Assembly (NCBI GenBank): GCA_009599575.1
Contig: VWND01000004.1
Location: 488,001-552,000, forward strand
Direction: 5' to 3'
Length of the DNA stretch: 64,000 nucleotides
Source of the DNA: Blumeriella jaapii
Taxonomy: Eukaryota; Ascomycota; Leotiomycetes; Helotiales; Drepanopezizaceae
The notes beneath the pieces were generated by a model. That model saw only the letters and a program-made list of their open reading frames with translations, did not search any database and was not told the DNA's origin. Numbering within the stretch: position 1 is the stretch's first letter; the number at the start of each line of letters is the position of its first letter. Positions 25,905 to 37,294 of this stretch are shown in pieces. The translations under genes and the position numbers were made by a program.

Positions 25905-27471
25905 CTACTTGAAGGCCTTGCCGAACATCAAGACCTGCATTTGATCGTAGATGGACAACACACCGGCACCGGCAACACCACGGAGAATGTTGGCACCAGC
26001 ACCCTTGAAGAGAGACTTGAATCCCTCCTTGGCGATGATTTGGCGACCGGCATCCAAGGAAGACTTGTACTTGACAGCCTCACCAGAGGTCATCATCATA
26101 CGACGACGGATGGTGTCAAGAGGGTAAGAGGCGATACCGGCACCAGTGGTGACAGTCCATCCGAGAAGGAAGGAAGCAAGGAAGTTACCTTCAAGAGGAC
26201 CAACGAGGAGGACGGGCTTGATGGAATCGTACATTCCGAAGTAGAGACCACGGTAGACGACGATACCAGCAACGGAAGGGCCGAAACCACGGTAGAGACC
26301 GGCGATACCATCCGAGGCGAGAGTCTTCTTGTAGACATCCACCAGGCCGTTGAACTGGCGCTCACCACCGGTCTTGGCGTTCTTGTTGTCGTTGGCGAGA
26401 CGGGTACGGGCGTAATCGAGGGAGTAGACGAAGAGGAGGGAAGTGGCACCAGCAGCCTGCAAAAGATTAGATTTGGACTTGAAATACGCAGGGGGGGTTC
26501 CTTACTCCACCGGAAGCCAAGTTACCGGCCATCCACTTTGCGTATCCGTCACGCTCCTTCTTGAAAGCGAACATAGACTTGTAGGTATCACGGAACGCAA
26601 AGTTCAAGGCTTGTGTAGGGAAGTAACGGATGACGTTGGCAGTGTTTCCTCTCCACAGAGACGCAAAACCCTCCTGAGCAGTGGTTCTCTTGAAGCACTC
26701 GGCAATACCATCGTACTTGCGATCCAGACGGCCAGACTTCAACATCTCATCCTGCAGAGCGGGTCAGTATCCACTATATGGCTACGGATGGTTTGTGACA
26801 TAAAAGAATCGGCCTTATCTCGCAGGGAGATGCCACATATATTTCAGGTGTAAATTGTTGACGCTTATCCCGATAGCAGACAGCTGACACCAGTGGATGC
26901 CGGGATTGTGAGATAAAAGAGTGAAAACGTACTTGGTTCTGGATCAACAGCTTGACACGCTCAATAGGAGCAGCGGCGGTCTTCGAGACGGCAGCGGAGA
27001 CACCACCCACTGTTATCGCACGTCAGTCAATGTGCTTATGGAGTCCTTATCAATGATGGTCGAGTCCTGGCATCGCGTCGACGACGATAAAGGATCTTCC
27101 GGCTTGGAGAGCGCAGACGTACTCAAGAAGTCGATAACGAAAGGAGGACTGTAGGATGAAATGTCAGCTTGAAAATACCGACTAGAATTGACGATGGATG
27201 GAAAAGTGTGAGCCACAGGCGTTGAGCGACGAAGCACGCAGATAGCGGGCTACCAGCATCTCCTGCACACCTCCATCGCATAGCCGTTCCCCAATTGGTA
27301 CTATTTAGGTTGAAGGGCGATGGTGGTGATATGGTGATGTGGTGATGCATGGATGATACTGGTCGCAAGGCCAATTGGCCTCCCGTGCCACACCTTTATG
27401 GCCGAGAAATGGGGGGGAGTTGGCACTTACACGCCCATGACGGACTGCTTCTTGGGGGCTTCGTTGCTCAT
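25905..27471 (-). CDS. AAC: Mitochondrial ADP/ATP carrier (adenine nucleotide translocase)
   Basis: Five exons: 27471-27431, 27148-27123, 27009-26933, 26751-26506 and 26456-25905, giving 313 residues. It exchanges matrix ATP for cytosolic ADP across the inner mitochondrial membrane. The diagnostic nucleotide-binding signature RRRMMM is present ([14 protein letters not shown]). Carrier signatures include [12 protein letters not shown], the [11 protein letters not shown] loop and [24 protein letters not shown] 26-nt micro-exon encodes PPFVIDFL; skipping it would break the frame. The residues GG before [16 protein letters not shown] match the conserved first helix. The gene is complete, codon use is strongly biased as expected of a highly expressed gene, and the 5' flank (around 27660-27700) is very GC-rich. 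Assignment is essentially certain. Confidence 0.97.
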
Positions 27472-28935
27472 GATTGCGATGGTGATCTGAGGATCAAGGG
27501 ACTGAGGGGAGATGCAGGTGGAGGTGGGATGGTTGTTGAGGTGGAAGAAAGGATGGAAGTGGATGTCGAGAATTTATGTTCGAGGAAAGGGACAGACTGA
27601 GCTTCTGAAAAATTAGGAAGGCGATGGCGCTAGCGCGCACGCTAGGCGACTAGGCGACCCGAACTTTCCCGGGGGCCGGGCGGGGCGGAGCGGAGCGGGA
27701 CCACATCTCAGCGACTTCCTCTTTCTCGCATTGTTTTCTTTGTTGATTTGGTCATCGGCTGTTGTTGTTGCTGTTGTCATTGTAGTGGTCACTACAATTC
27801 TGTAAGGGTTGTATCATTTCGTGCATGTTGTGTCCATCGGATCCTTTCTATGCTACCCAGGTCATGTTTGTTGGCCATGGGCACGTGATCTCTGCCTGTT
27901 ACAGTACAGTCCTGTAGGTGGACCTCATTTCCCGGGTTGCTCGGATGCTGGTAAGTCTTACATTTCTATTGTGCTTCTGCTGATGCATTTGCTATACGCT
28001 ATGGGGGCTTCATGTTGCTTCTTGTGCTGGTAGACCCTCAACTGATGGCTGTTGTGGCTGGATGGCAAGATACTCGAATCGTGGTGTCGTAACGCTGGCT
28101 GCTCCAAAGACATTTCACCATAGGGGGACAGAGATGTCGCGAAGTCCTCTACATTCATTTCAATGAAATATCGGTATCAAGTATGCCGTGGATTTAATCG
28201 ACCACGAATGCAATTGAAGAGAGAAACTCTGACATTGGTTTTCATAGCCGTGTTCTTGGTCTCGGCAGATTCTCTCAGATATCTAAACATTGGTCGGAGG
28301 TACAGTGCTGTACTTCAGAGCTACTACTGGCCTGCGACAAAGGTCAGAGCAGAATCCCGACGGAATTTGCAAAAGGAAAGGAGACAATGATGTTTCCTTT
28401 ACAATTGTCGTCTTCGAGCTTATTTCCGCGCTTTCTCTTACATCTCTAAATATTGGACTGAGGTATTTCAGACTCACTGGCCTGCGATGAAAGTCATAGT
28501 AGAATCCAGACAAATCCGCAAAGGGACATAGTAAACGCCGAACATTCTCTCCGATGTCTAAACATTGGTCAGAAGCACTTCCAATGCCTACTGGAACCGA
28601 ACGAACCAGAGGGCCAAGAGGCAGTGTAGGAGGTTCAATGGTCACTTAGAGCCAGATGTAAAAGCACTATCACAAGTTCGACGTTTGATGAGCGAGAGAA
28701 CTACTCGCAATTGCGATATCAAAATCGGCACTCAACTGCTGGTTTGTTCTCCTGCTTGCTCGAATTTGGCTCCCCTTGAGCCCGTCACCCGAGCGACGCC
28801 AGCCCCGCCAAGTCCGACGCGGGAGTAAACAACACGTTCAAAAATAATTCCTCCGTCTCCAGTGCACAAACCACAGCTCTCAAAAGTGCCATCAAGATAC
28901 GAACTCCACCTCCAGACGAACCACCCCAAATCGGT
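27472..28935. promoter_or_regulatory. Divergent intergenic region, AAC and Cut12-like gene
   Basis: Between divergent start codons. It holds a GGGGC/GGAGC-rich block just upstream of AAC (about 27660-27705), an ACAGTACAGT word near 27900 and the imperfect tandem repeat listed at 28265-28620. No coding sequence is supported. Confidence 0.5.
28265..28620 (+). repeat. Imperfect tandem repeat, three copies
   Basis: Three diverged copies of a roughly 120-150-bp unit. The shared cores are ATCTAAACATTGGTCGGAGG (about 28279), ATCTCTAAATATTGGACTGA (about 28440) and GTCTAAACATTGGTCAGAAG (about 28556). The first two are followed by CACTGGCCTGCGA-like and AGAATCC-like words. Divergence suggests an old duplication. 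Confidence 0.6.
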
Positions 28936-30615
28936 ATGGACCCAACCTTCCAGTTTCCCGCCTCGCCCGCGACGCCGCTGCTGCCATGTTCCCCCGAACG
29001 CGTCAACCAGCAGCGCTCCTCCGTCTACGACGAGTCGCCGTCCACCAGCCCGACTCGCTACGCCAGAGACAGCAGCGTGCACGACAAGGTCGCTGCGTTT
29101 AACAGCCTGGCGTTTCAGAGCAAGCAGCTGGAGAGGAAAACGAACGATGCGGCGCTCAAGCGGGCGATGCTGGGCCGAGAGGAGGCCGAGAGTGAAATGC
29201 GACGGTACAGAGACGAAGCGAGGTCACTGAGACGGCATGTGGAGGAGGGGAGGGTACGAGAGCAGAGGGTCGGAGAGCGGCTGGAGATCGTGATGGTGTG
29301 TTACAGTCGACCCTTTGGAGCTGCTGGCGCATCGGAGATGGCATGTTTACTGATGGCGCCGTGATCTGCAGGAAAACTACGGCCGAGCAAAGGAACCCAC
29401 GCCCACACTCAAACGCTATGGGAGAAAGAGATCCGGCGCGCGCGCAAAGAATCCTTCAAATCACAATCCGTCATCGTAAAGCTTCAAGAAGAACTCAAGT
29501 CTGCACGCAACGCCATGAAAATGGCACAAGCAGATCTGGAGCAAGAAAAAGAGCGCAGCCTGAAGCGTGAACAGGAAGCATTCGCGGCGCGGTACGAGCT
29601 GGTGGGCGTGCAAGAGGAGCTGTCACAGGTACACGAGCAGGTCAAGCTGGTAGAACAAGAGAGGGATGCGCTGAGAGCTATCGCGCAGAACGAGGAGGTT
29701 GCCAGAATCGCGGCCGAAGGAAGGTTACCGCTACCGAAAGCGAACGAGGATGATGAGTTTGCGAGTCCTAAAAAGGCGAGGAAGAGCATGGATCTGGCTA
29801 CGATCACTACGTCTGCCGCAAGCGAGGAGGAGATGGACAACTTGCGGATGTCGCTGGATTGGGAACGACAACGAGCGAACAGGGCACACGACCGGGTGGA
29901 ATTCTTGGAGCTGGAATGTCGCATGAACTGCTGCATCTCCAAAGCTATACAGTCAAGATCCGCGTCTGCATCTATGCCAGAGAAGATCCAGAGTCGTCGC
30001 TCGAGCACAGTGGTCAGACCAGCCGAGGACATCTTTGGAGCAGCTTCACCAGCACCAGAAGAACAAGCCTGGATCTCGCCCGCAAATGAGATCACACCCT
30101 CCGTATCGTCGCTCGAAGAACCCCGCTCCTTTGCCCGCACGCCATCTTGCGAGCCCCCAGCCGCAGCGTTGCTCACAGACTACCGGGCTTCCCTGCTCTC
30201 TATACTCGACGTTCCCCAGAGCCCATCCGACATCAAGAACGAAGAAGACAACTATGTCACCATGTTGCCTGCTCCCGAAGAAACCGACGAGCCCGAAGAG
30301 GAGTCTCCGGTGAAACACAACATGATCCCGACCTTCCATACCATTAGTACAACGACCAAGATTCCGCTGGCCAACGCACCAGATCTCACGCCTACACTCC
30401 TCCCCTCCGCAGCTGACCCGGCTCTGAGCCCAACCATGTCGAGAGAAGAAGCACTGGCGCAAATCCGCGAGCGCAGAGGCCGCGCGAGAAGCCTAGCGCA
30501 AGGGACCATGACGCCGCGGAAGCAAATGCTCGAGGGGGGCGGCTTGAGAAGAGACATCAGCGCGCCTACTATCCGCAGCGGGGGCGTGCGAGGGCGGAGC
30601 CAAGCCAGGGGGTAG
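28936..30615 (+). CDS. Coiled-coil protein, Cut12-like spindle-pole-body component, one frameshift
   Basis: Two exons, 28936-29295 and 29372-30615; 534 residues after one base is restored. The conserved part begins at VAAFNSLAFQSKQLERK, continues through a charged helical stretch (RAMLGREEAESEMRRYRDEA; RVGERLEIVM) and, after the intron, ENYGRAKE, EKEIRRARKESF and KLQEELKSAR, which I recall as typical of fungal spindle-pole-formation (Cut12) proteins; the recall is not verified. The C-terminal half is disordered, Ser/Pro/Glu-rich, and ends in a basic segment (TPRKQMLEGGGLRRD, ending near RSQARG). In fission yeast Cut12 anchors the pole body and promotes mitotic entry. At about 29394 the frame slips: ENYGRAKE reads in one frame and THAHTQTLWEKEIRR directly after it in another, so one base is missing in GGAACCC. 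It might otherwise be a generic coiled-coil scaffold. Confidence 0.65.
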
Positions 30616-31333
30616 ACACAGAGCATGAAGAGAAAAGAGGAGTACAAGACAGTGTGAAGAGGGGAGTTTTGCTCCCGATGCCTGGGTAGGACTTTTGCTT
30701 CTGTTCGAGAGCGGCATAGCACCTGGCGTTTTCGATTTCTCCGGATGGAACGGAACGGCACCCAGACCCGGTGGTGGTGTTTTGCCTGTTTTACCTATTT
30801 TACCGCTGGTCCGCTTTGTGCGTCTGTTAAGGATTATATCCCGTGTAATTAGGTCTAGATATCACATAGACGTGTTGGTTTTGCGAGTGCTACAATTACC
30901 GTGCGTTCGACTTGTGTTCAGCTGGCAATGTGAACTGCAAAGCTATGGCTAGTACGTAGAATGGAAGAGCATTCCTCTTCAACACCACCATACGTTCGAA
31001 TGGTATTTTCATGGCAAAAGCTACTACGAAACATCTTACTTGGACAGCTTCCAGCAACCTTTTCTCGGCTCCGCCGACATACCAAAGATCAAAGCATAAG
31101 ACCTCAAAGGCACAGTATGTACCTACAGTACATTTCGTTGTCTGTCACGTGTAAGCGCGATAACTAACAATCCAGTCGCGAGACACCATCCCAACTCACA
31201 CGCTCACCAAACACCTCCCATCAGAAGCGCAGCGCCACGGCATCCCCTCGCTCTATCGAAATTTCTCCCAAGGCAGACCTCTCCCTCCCTCCCTCTCATC
31301 CATCTTCCACGCCCATACAGCCAGCGACCCAAC
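30616..31333. other. Intergenic spacer
   Basis: Tandem gene spacing of about 0.7 kb, with a CCTACAGTACA word near 31120 and a pyrimidine-rich stretch (about 31255-31320) immediately before the CENP-X start, typical of fungal promoters. No gene seen. Confidence 0.5.
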
Positions 31334-32074
31334 ATGCCGCCCAAACCCTTCAACCCACCCCGCCCCTCCGCATCCACGTCCAGCAACCCCAAACCGCGCG
31401 GCCGTCCGAAAGGCACCTCCAGCAATGGTCCCGCGAAACGCAAATCCACATCCAGCATCACGTCGCGCGTAGCGAACGGGAACGGGAATGGGAAAGGGAA
31501 AGAGAAAGGGAGCGGGTTCGTCAAGGCCCGGCCTAGGGTGTCGAATGCGAGTACGGCGCTGAGCATCGACTCTTCTGCTTCTGAAGACGAGGTCGCAGAT
31601 GACGGCGACGTGGAAGGAGGAGGAGAAGAAGGGGATCTTCAGATGCGCCACGCCGCACAAGAGGAAGAAGAAGGAGAAGGAGACGAAGAAGAAGATGATG
31701 AAGATGAAGGAGAAGAACAGGACAGCGACCCCTTCTCCTCACAGCCACACCTCCCCAGCCCCCGCAAAACCTCCCACTTCAACCCCGAACCTGAGCCCGC
31801 CGCCGCCATCCCCCTCGACCTCATCAACGTCCTCCTACACTCTTTCTTCAAGCAGCCCAATACGCGGCTCGCCAAGGACGCGAACGCTGCCGTGGGCATG
31901 TACATCGAGACGTTCGTGCGCGAGGGGCTGGCGCGCGCGGATTGGGCAAGGGTCAATGGGTGGGAGGGGGAGTTGGAGGGATTGGCTGGGGGGACGGGAG
32001 GCGAGGGCGGAGGTGGGTATCTCGAGGTGGAGGACTTGGAGAGAGGGGCGCCGCAGTTGGTTTTGGATTTTTAG
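31334..32074 (+). CDS. CENP-X / Mhf2 histone-fold protein with long N-terminal extension
   Basis: Single exon, 246 residues. The C-terminal 100 residues match the CENP-X (Mhf2) histone fold: IPLDLINVLLHSFF, TRLAKDANAAVGMYIETFVREGLARA. This subunit pairs with CENP-S/Mhf1, binds DNA at kinetochores and stalled forks and works with the FANCM/Mph1 translocase. CENP-X proteins are usually much shorter; here about 150 residues precede the fold. They include a Lys/Arg/Gly/Pro segment with KPRGRPKG, which resembles an AT-hook, a GNGNGKGKEKG linker and a very acidic Glu/Asp tract. A Gly-rich insertion follows the fold before the terminal LERGAPQLVLDF. The extension may add DNA binding; that is inference. 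Fold assignment rests on visible motif agreement only. Confidence 0.75.
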   Translation: MPPKPFNPPRPSASTSSNPKPRGRPKGTSSNGPAKRKSTSSITSRVANGNGNGKGKEKGSGFVKARPRVSNASTALSIDSSASEDEVADDGDVEGGGEEGDLQMRHAAQEEEEGEGDEEEDDEDEGEEQDSDPFSSQPHLPSPRKTSHFNPEPEPAAAIPLDLINVLLHSFFKQPNTRLAKDANAAVGMYIETFVREGLARADWARVNGWEGELEGLAGGTGGEGGGGYLEVEDLERGAPQLVLDF

Positions 32075-34073
32075 GGCTGAGGATGGGGGGTTGGATCTGG
32101 GAGATGGGGTGTGGAATGTGGAATGTGAAGTGTAACGAGTGGAGGGTTGAGGAAGGCATTGATTGTGCTTTGGCATTCTGGCTCTATTCGACGTCCCGAG
32201 ATGATGTTTCGAGTGCAGGTCGCGTCGGTCGATATCGAGGGTCGATACTTTTTAAAAGTCCTTTTCGTCGGCGCTAGAGGATATGCTGCTGAGGTTCGGG
32301 CCATGGCATACTGCCGTTGTCACATTCATCTCTGCCGGAAATGGAGAGTTGCATTCCTCCCTTCCGCACCCAATGGTTTGCGGTCCTCGATCAGCACGGC
32401 AAGTTGATGTGCGAAACGCAAGCAAGCCAAATGTGCCGGAGAGTAAGCAAAGGCTGGTATTGTCAATTGGTCGACATGAACGTCAACAAGCAAGCCGTAG
32501 ATAGGACACGACCACACGACCCAGAAATCACACGACAGCCTACAAGCCCGCTTGTATGTACACCCTGGAGCGGAGAATAGATGAGGATAGACACGCCAAC
32601 GCGCAGACATCCAACCTTTCCCCGTGCTTTAAGTACTGTACCTACCTAGTATCAACATGGGAACCGAAGGGGACAAGAGTACGAGGACTGAGAGGGTTGA
32701 GATCGACTCTCGGTGTGGAGCAACGCCGAGTGAGGACGGGCCTTCCACATAGACTTCCCGCCTCCTTTGTGGACGATCCGGGGAAGCAGAACAGAGCACA
32801 GGAGGCCGATGGATGGATGACGGCCGGGGTGAAATGATGCAACGAACGCACGTTTCTTGTGGATATGAAGGGGATCGAACCGGTGTACGCGAGGAGAGTT
32901 TGGTTCACGTGGTGGAAATGTACGACCTGCTCTGGTTTGAGGGGCGCGGTACTGTACAGCATGTACAGTGCTGTACGCGGCTTGGCTGTTATCGCCGTCC
33001 TTGGGCAACCTGGCCTGTGGAGTCTCCGTACCAAGGGGACAGGCGTTCTGCGACGGATCTGAAAGGCTTCTTGGCCTCGCTCTCTGTTGACTCTCTGTTG
33101 ACTCTCGCTTCGGCTCCGTCCGTCTAGTCTTGGCAGTTCTCGCTTGCGCATCCCGACCTCCACTCCTTCTACAGATACAAGACTGACAGGTAATCTTTTC
33201 AGTCCTGGCTTGCACACAACAACCGCATCTCTCTACAACCACCCTTTAATCTCATGTCGTGCCTGACAACCGCGACTACTGGCTCTCATCTGATATCGCC
33301 GTTGCGCGCGCTGCCGCCGTCGCCCCTGAAACCGGCGAGGTTTGGCCGTCGTCGCAACCCGAGACGCTGCCGTGCTTCATCAGTCTGGCTTGGCCGAATC
33401 GAGGACTTTTCCGTCCAACGCATTTGCCTAGGCGGTCTTAAATGCCTCGCTATTAGGATGATGGAGAGAGATTGCAGACACGAAGTTCGTTGTCTACATT
33501 GCCTACAACCCCAAGGAAAGTGCAATTTAGTCGCGGCGAATGCAAGTACTGACTTCGATGTTACGCTCGCTCGTTTTCTGTACGCTTTCCTTCCTGTTTC
33601 TCAGTGATTCGAGAGATGCGGAGTGACATGTCTACTTCCAGCACGCCTTTCGGGTGTTCTGGCTCAGTGCTCGGGACGGGCTGTTTGAGCCATGGCCAGA
33701 CACGTTTCGCGGGACATGCATCTATCTATTACCACAGCCCCAAAGCCCATCTCGATGGTATGGCTGAGGGCTGGAACGCCAGAGGGATTGGAACTGGGAG
33801 ATCATTCACGCGGGCGTGAAGCTCGACTCGTGCCGGGCGATCCCCCAACCCGGCGGTGATCTTCTTTCGCATCACCTCTTGAATTGGCCCATCCCTCCTC
33901 CTTCTGTTCTCCCTTCTTCGGTTTGCAGTCCGTTCTGTCCATTCGCACTTTTGGACATTCCATACCTTACTTTGTTGTCGATCACTGCGAGACGAGCGCT
34001 AGACGCCGGTCCTTCTTCGACAACACACTTTCGTTATAATTCTAAAGACCGGATCTTTAACCTCGTCGTCAAT
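32075..34073. other. Intergenic, no supported gene
   Basis: Two kilobases without a recognisable gene. It contains a TACTGTACAGCATGTACAGTG palindrome-like stretch at about 32950 and a duplicated CTCTGTTGACT (about 33083-33105). The last 200 bp is the pyrimidine-rich promoter and 5' leader of the cupredoxin gene. Confidence 0.45.
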
Positions 34074-34836
34074 ATGAAATTCACAACTTTCGCCTTCTGT
34101 GCCCTGAGCATGGGCTCTGCACTCGGTACGTCTTCCTCGCTCTGCAGCTCTTCGAAAGCACAACCTCACACACAGAACAGCCCAAGAAGCAGGCGTCAAA
34201 GTCCACGTCGTCCGCGTCGGCTCCTTGAACGGCTCCCTCACCTACACCCCCGAGAACCTCAAAGCCGCCGTCGGCGACATGGTGCAGTTCCAATTCGCGC
34301 CCAAGAACCACACCGTCACGCAGTCGTCCTTCGATACGCCCTGCCAGCCCTTGCCCAGCACCGACATTGGGGGAGGCCTCTGGTCGGGCTTCATGCCCGT
34401 GGCCCCGACCGACACCACCGTGCCGACCTACACCATCATGGTCACGAGCGAGGCGCCCCTCTGGCTGTACTGCTCGCAGGGCAAGCACTGCCAGGCGGGG
34501 ATGGTCATGGTGATCAATGAGAACACGGAGACCGACGCCTCGCGCTCGCTGGCCGCGTACAAGGAGCTTGCGAAGCTGAGCCCGGTGAACTTGCCTGGTG
34601 TGGCTCCGGCTGGGGCGCAGACACCGGCTGGAAGAGTTCCGGCTGCTCCGTCTACGGTGGCCCGCATCCCCAATGCTGGAGCTGGCCCGATTTCCGATTT
34701 ACCCCTAGGAACCGCCGGGCTCCCCGCGTCGACATCCCCCCCGGCGCAGTTTGTCTCCTCCGCACACCGCGTGCACGTCTCTGCGGTCGGGAGTCTGGGG
34801 TCACTGGTGGCCATCGGTCTGGCTATCTTTCTGTGA
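34074..34836 (+). CDS. GPI-anchored cupredoxin-domain (plastocyanin-like) extracellular protein
   Basis: Two exons, 34074-34125 and 34181-34836, 235 residues. Signal peptide MKFTTFAFCALSMGSALA, then a single cupredoxin fold: VHVVRVGSLNGSLTYTPENL, GDMVQFQFAPKNHTVTQSSF, and a C-terminal metal loop LYCSQGKHCQAGM. His in NHTVT, Cys in YCSQ, His in GKHC and Met in AGM are in the order of a type-1 copper site, so copper binding is plausible. A Pro/Ala/Ser/Thr-rich stalk and a terminal hydrophobic tail (VGSLGSLVAIGLAIFL) without following charges fit a GPI-anchor signal. Such serine-rich surface proteins are common in filamentous fungi; some are abundant in plant-associated species. Its precise role is not known. 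The downstream acceptor AACAG was used because it restores the ALAQEAGVKV signal-cleavage region in frame. Confidence 0.88.
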
Positions 34837-35181
34837 GGGAAAACGGGAAGGGGCGGGTTCTGTTTACCTGGTCTCGGAAGTCTGTACTGGGAGGAGGAGA
34901 GGCACCGTTCCCGCCCGACGGACCGGGAGAGTAGCTGGGCAGGCCGATGTCAATTATACCTTCCATCGAAGGAAGATAAGGCGCGGCCAACAAAGCACGG
35001 TAGGGGAATGCCAGCGGGTGACGACGAGGCGGCGATGGTACAGAAGAGCGGACGATCGCAGGAAAGGAGGCGGGGAGGAGGCTTCTTATGTACCATATCT
35101 TATCTTCCCTTCTCTTTGCGAAGGAGGGACACAGGGAGCGCGACTACAGAATCCCGAGGGCGCGGATATTACATTTCTCTG

Positions 35182-35212
<31 letters not shown>

Positions 35213-35737
35213 CTGTTGGCTGTTGGCCCTAGGATGCGCGTTCGCGGACGCGTAGGCAGGATGTATGGGCTTAGTTGTGCATGCTTGCATGCAAGCATTT
35301 CGTAAATGAAAACTACACATGCCTCGTTCGTCCTGAGTGAGTGAGTGAGGGAGTGAGTGAGGAGTGAGTGAGTGAGTGAGTGAGTGAGTGAGTGAGTGAA
35401 AATGCGTGTTCAGACTCTTCCCATTGCTTCCAACGGCACAGCATATTACAAAACATATGCATACCGTCGTAACCTAGGTAGGTAGGTAGGTAGGTAGGTA
35501 GGTACTCTTGAAAACCACAAGCACGCGGAGCCATGGGCCTGCCTCGCTTACCGGTTTTCTGCTGCCAGTCCTGACCAGACTGGGTGAGGTCTCTCTCTCC
35601 CTGCTTCGCTTACGATGTGAGATACACAACAAACGTAGTCAATAGAAAGAAGGCGAACTCCCAGCAGACTTCCAGCAGACTTCCGATGCAGCGTTCTAGC
35701 ACGCCCTTCCAATACCCGTACACTCCCCCTTACATGC
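34837..35737. repeat. Convergent spacer with three microsatellites
   Basis: Between the convergent cupredoxin and MAPR genes. It contains (CTCTGG)n at about 35177-35214, (GTGA)n at about 35335-35400 and (AGGT)n at about 35474-35504. No gene is seen. Confidence 0.75.
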
Positions 35738-36694
35738 CTAAACCTTCTCCTTCTCCTTCTCCTTCTCTTTCTCCTTGCCCTCAGGCCCCTTCCTCTTCAC
35801 CCTCCCCGCCTGCGCCCTCTTGCAAAGCTCTCTCACGGGCCCCTTCTCCCTCCACCCAGCCTCCCTCTTCACCCTGCCCACCTTGGGATACTTCCCGCTC
35901 TCGAAAAAATCCACCCAGTGCTTCAGCTTCTCGTGCACCGTCTTGCGCGCCTGCCGCTGCTCCTGCTCGCGCAGCGCCTTCAGCTCGCCTTTGCCGTACA
36001 GCGCGTCGGTCTCTGGGTCGTCCAGCGGCAGGAACATGGCCTCGACGCCGCGCAGGTCCGGCACGCCGTCTTCCGCGAAGCAGTTCGTCACGAAGGCGCG
36101 CGAGGCGTCGCGCCCAGCAAAGTGGTGGTACGACCCGCCGGGCCCGTAGTGCCGCGCGCCCAACGTCACGTCGTAGATGGAGCCGTTGATGGCGAGGTAG
36201 AGGGGCTTGGTGGGATCGCTGCCGTCGTAGGCGAGGAGCTCGGCGTCGGTGAGCTGGAGGGGGCCGGCCTGTGGTTGTGCTGTCGTCAGATCGGCTTGTG
36301 CTGGCCCGTCCTCCTTTCTTTGCGTGTCCTTCATCTCTTCATTGCGAACCAAATACGCAGATACTCGCACACAGGGCGCGGGGAAGTGACTTACCATCCA
36401 GCTCCTAATCGTCTCCACCCGCGTCCAGCGAGGCCTCTTCACATTCCACGTCAAGCTCTGCCGCGTCACGAAGTAACTCAGCGCGCTGCTCGCCAGCAGC
36501 AGGAAGACGAGCGTGCGCGCCACGTCGACCCAGCTGAAGGCATTGTCTTCTGCTTTGGCTAGGGCTGCCAGCGAGGGTTTGGCTTTCTCGGTCTCGTTCT
36601 TGTTCTCGTTCTCGTTCTTGGGATCGTCTGCCGATGGGCTGGGCTCTTTTTGCGCTGGCGGATGGTGTCCGGGGCTGACATTTGGAGAGGACAA
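35738..36694 (-). CDS. Membrane-associated cytochrome b5-like (MAPR/Dap1 family) heme-binding protein
   Basis: Two exons, 36694-36395 and 36268-35738, 276 residues. A polar N terminus (Asn-Glu-Lys repeats) is followed by one transmembrane helix (ARTLVFLLLASSALSYFV), a short linker, and a cytochrome b5-like domain of the MAPR type: LTDAELLAYDGSDPTKPLYL, AINGSIYDVTLGARHYGPGG, SYHHFAGRDASRAFVTNCF. Tyrosines rather than paired histidines are the expected heme ligands in this family. In yeast, Dap1 supports the sterol cytochrome P450 Erg11; a similar ER role is inferred. The Lys-rich C-terminal tail ends in a KEKEKEKEKEK repeat from a CCTTCT microsatellite. The 126-bp intron is in frame and stop-free, but has a CTGAC branch site and interrupts a gap between helix and domain, so splicing is likely; retention would insert 42 residues. 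Confidence 0.85.
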   Translation of the reverse strand: MSSPNVSPGHHPPAQKEPSPSADDPKNENENKNETEKAKPSLAALAKAEDNAFSWVDVARTLVFLLLASSALSYFVTRQSLTWNVKRPRWTRVETIRSWMVSHFPAPCVRVSAYLVRNEEMKDTQRKEDGPAQADLTTAQPQAGPLQLTDAELLAYDGSDPTKPLYLAINGSIYDVTLGARHYGPGGSYHHFAGRDASRAFVTNCFAEDGVPDLRGVEAMFLPLDDPETDALYGKGELKALREQEQRQARKTVHEKLKHWVDFFESGKYPKVGRVKREAGWREKGPVRELCKRAQAGRVKRKGPEGKEKEKEKEKEKV

Positions 36695-37294
36695 GTGGTG
36701 ATGGGCGATTGGGGTCTTGAGATATATGTAGTCTTGAGTAAGGTGGTGGGAGAGGTGATGGGGTTGAGGAAGAAGAGGTGCTAGTACTGTAGGTACAGTA
36801 CAGCATCTGATTTACTTGGCTTCCGACAAGGCTCAGGAACGAGGCCCGGGGTGTGGGGTGAGGACAAGCGGTTCGAATGGGTGCAAGTAAGCCTGTGAGT
36901 AAGGATTCTGAGTCCGACAGACACTGCAACTGATACCGAACTTCTGCTTGGGGTTTGTAGAAAAGGGTTGTCCAGAAAGCAAATAGCTGTGAGCCTGACA
37001 TTCACGTTTGCAGACAAGCATTTCCACTCTTGCATGTCTTCAACATCTAGTCAAGTGCAATTTCGAGGTATCCCAAGCCTCCGTCAGATATCACATCCAG
37101 CTCAATATCACGTCGCAAAAAGCCTTCGCAATATTTCAGTTGCCTGAGCAGTTTGATTTCGATATGCTACACCGATAAATCAAATTCCATGCCCAATGCC
37201 AATACCGATGCCCAATCCATTCCCATTCGCGCCCATCGTCGGTATCGTTATCGAAGGAAGGACGACTGGTCGAAGAAACAGGTACTGAAATCCT
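36695..37294. other. Spacer between MAPR and S25 genes
   Basis: Upstream region of the MAPR gene and 3' flank of S25. A TACTGTAGGTACAGTACAG stretch lies at about 36784-36803. No gene seen. Confidence 0.5.

Noticed and set aside
25941..26564. Plus-strand open frame opposite AAC
   Set aside because: Shadow of codon-biased AAC exons; the minus strand matches the ADP/ATP carrier throughout.
32865..32890. Minus-strand GGTTCGATCCCC, a B-box-like word
   Set aside because: No T-stem complement and no A box upstream; not a tRNA.
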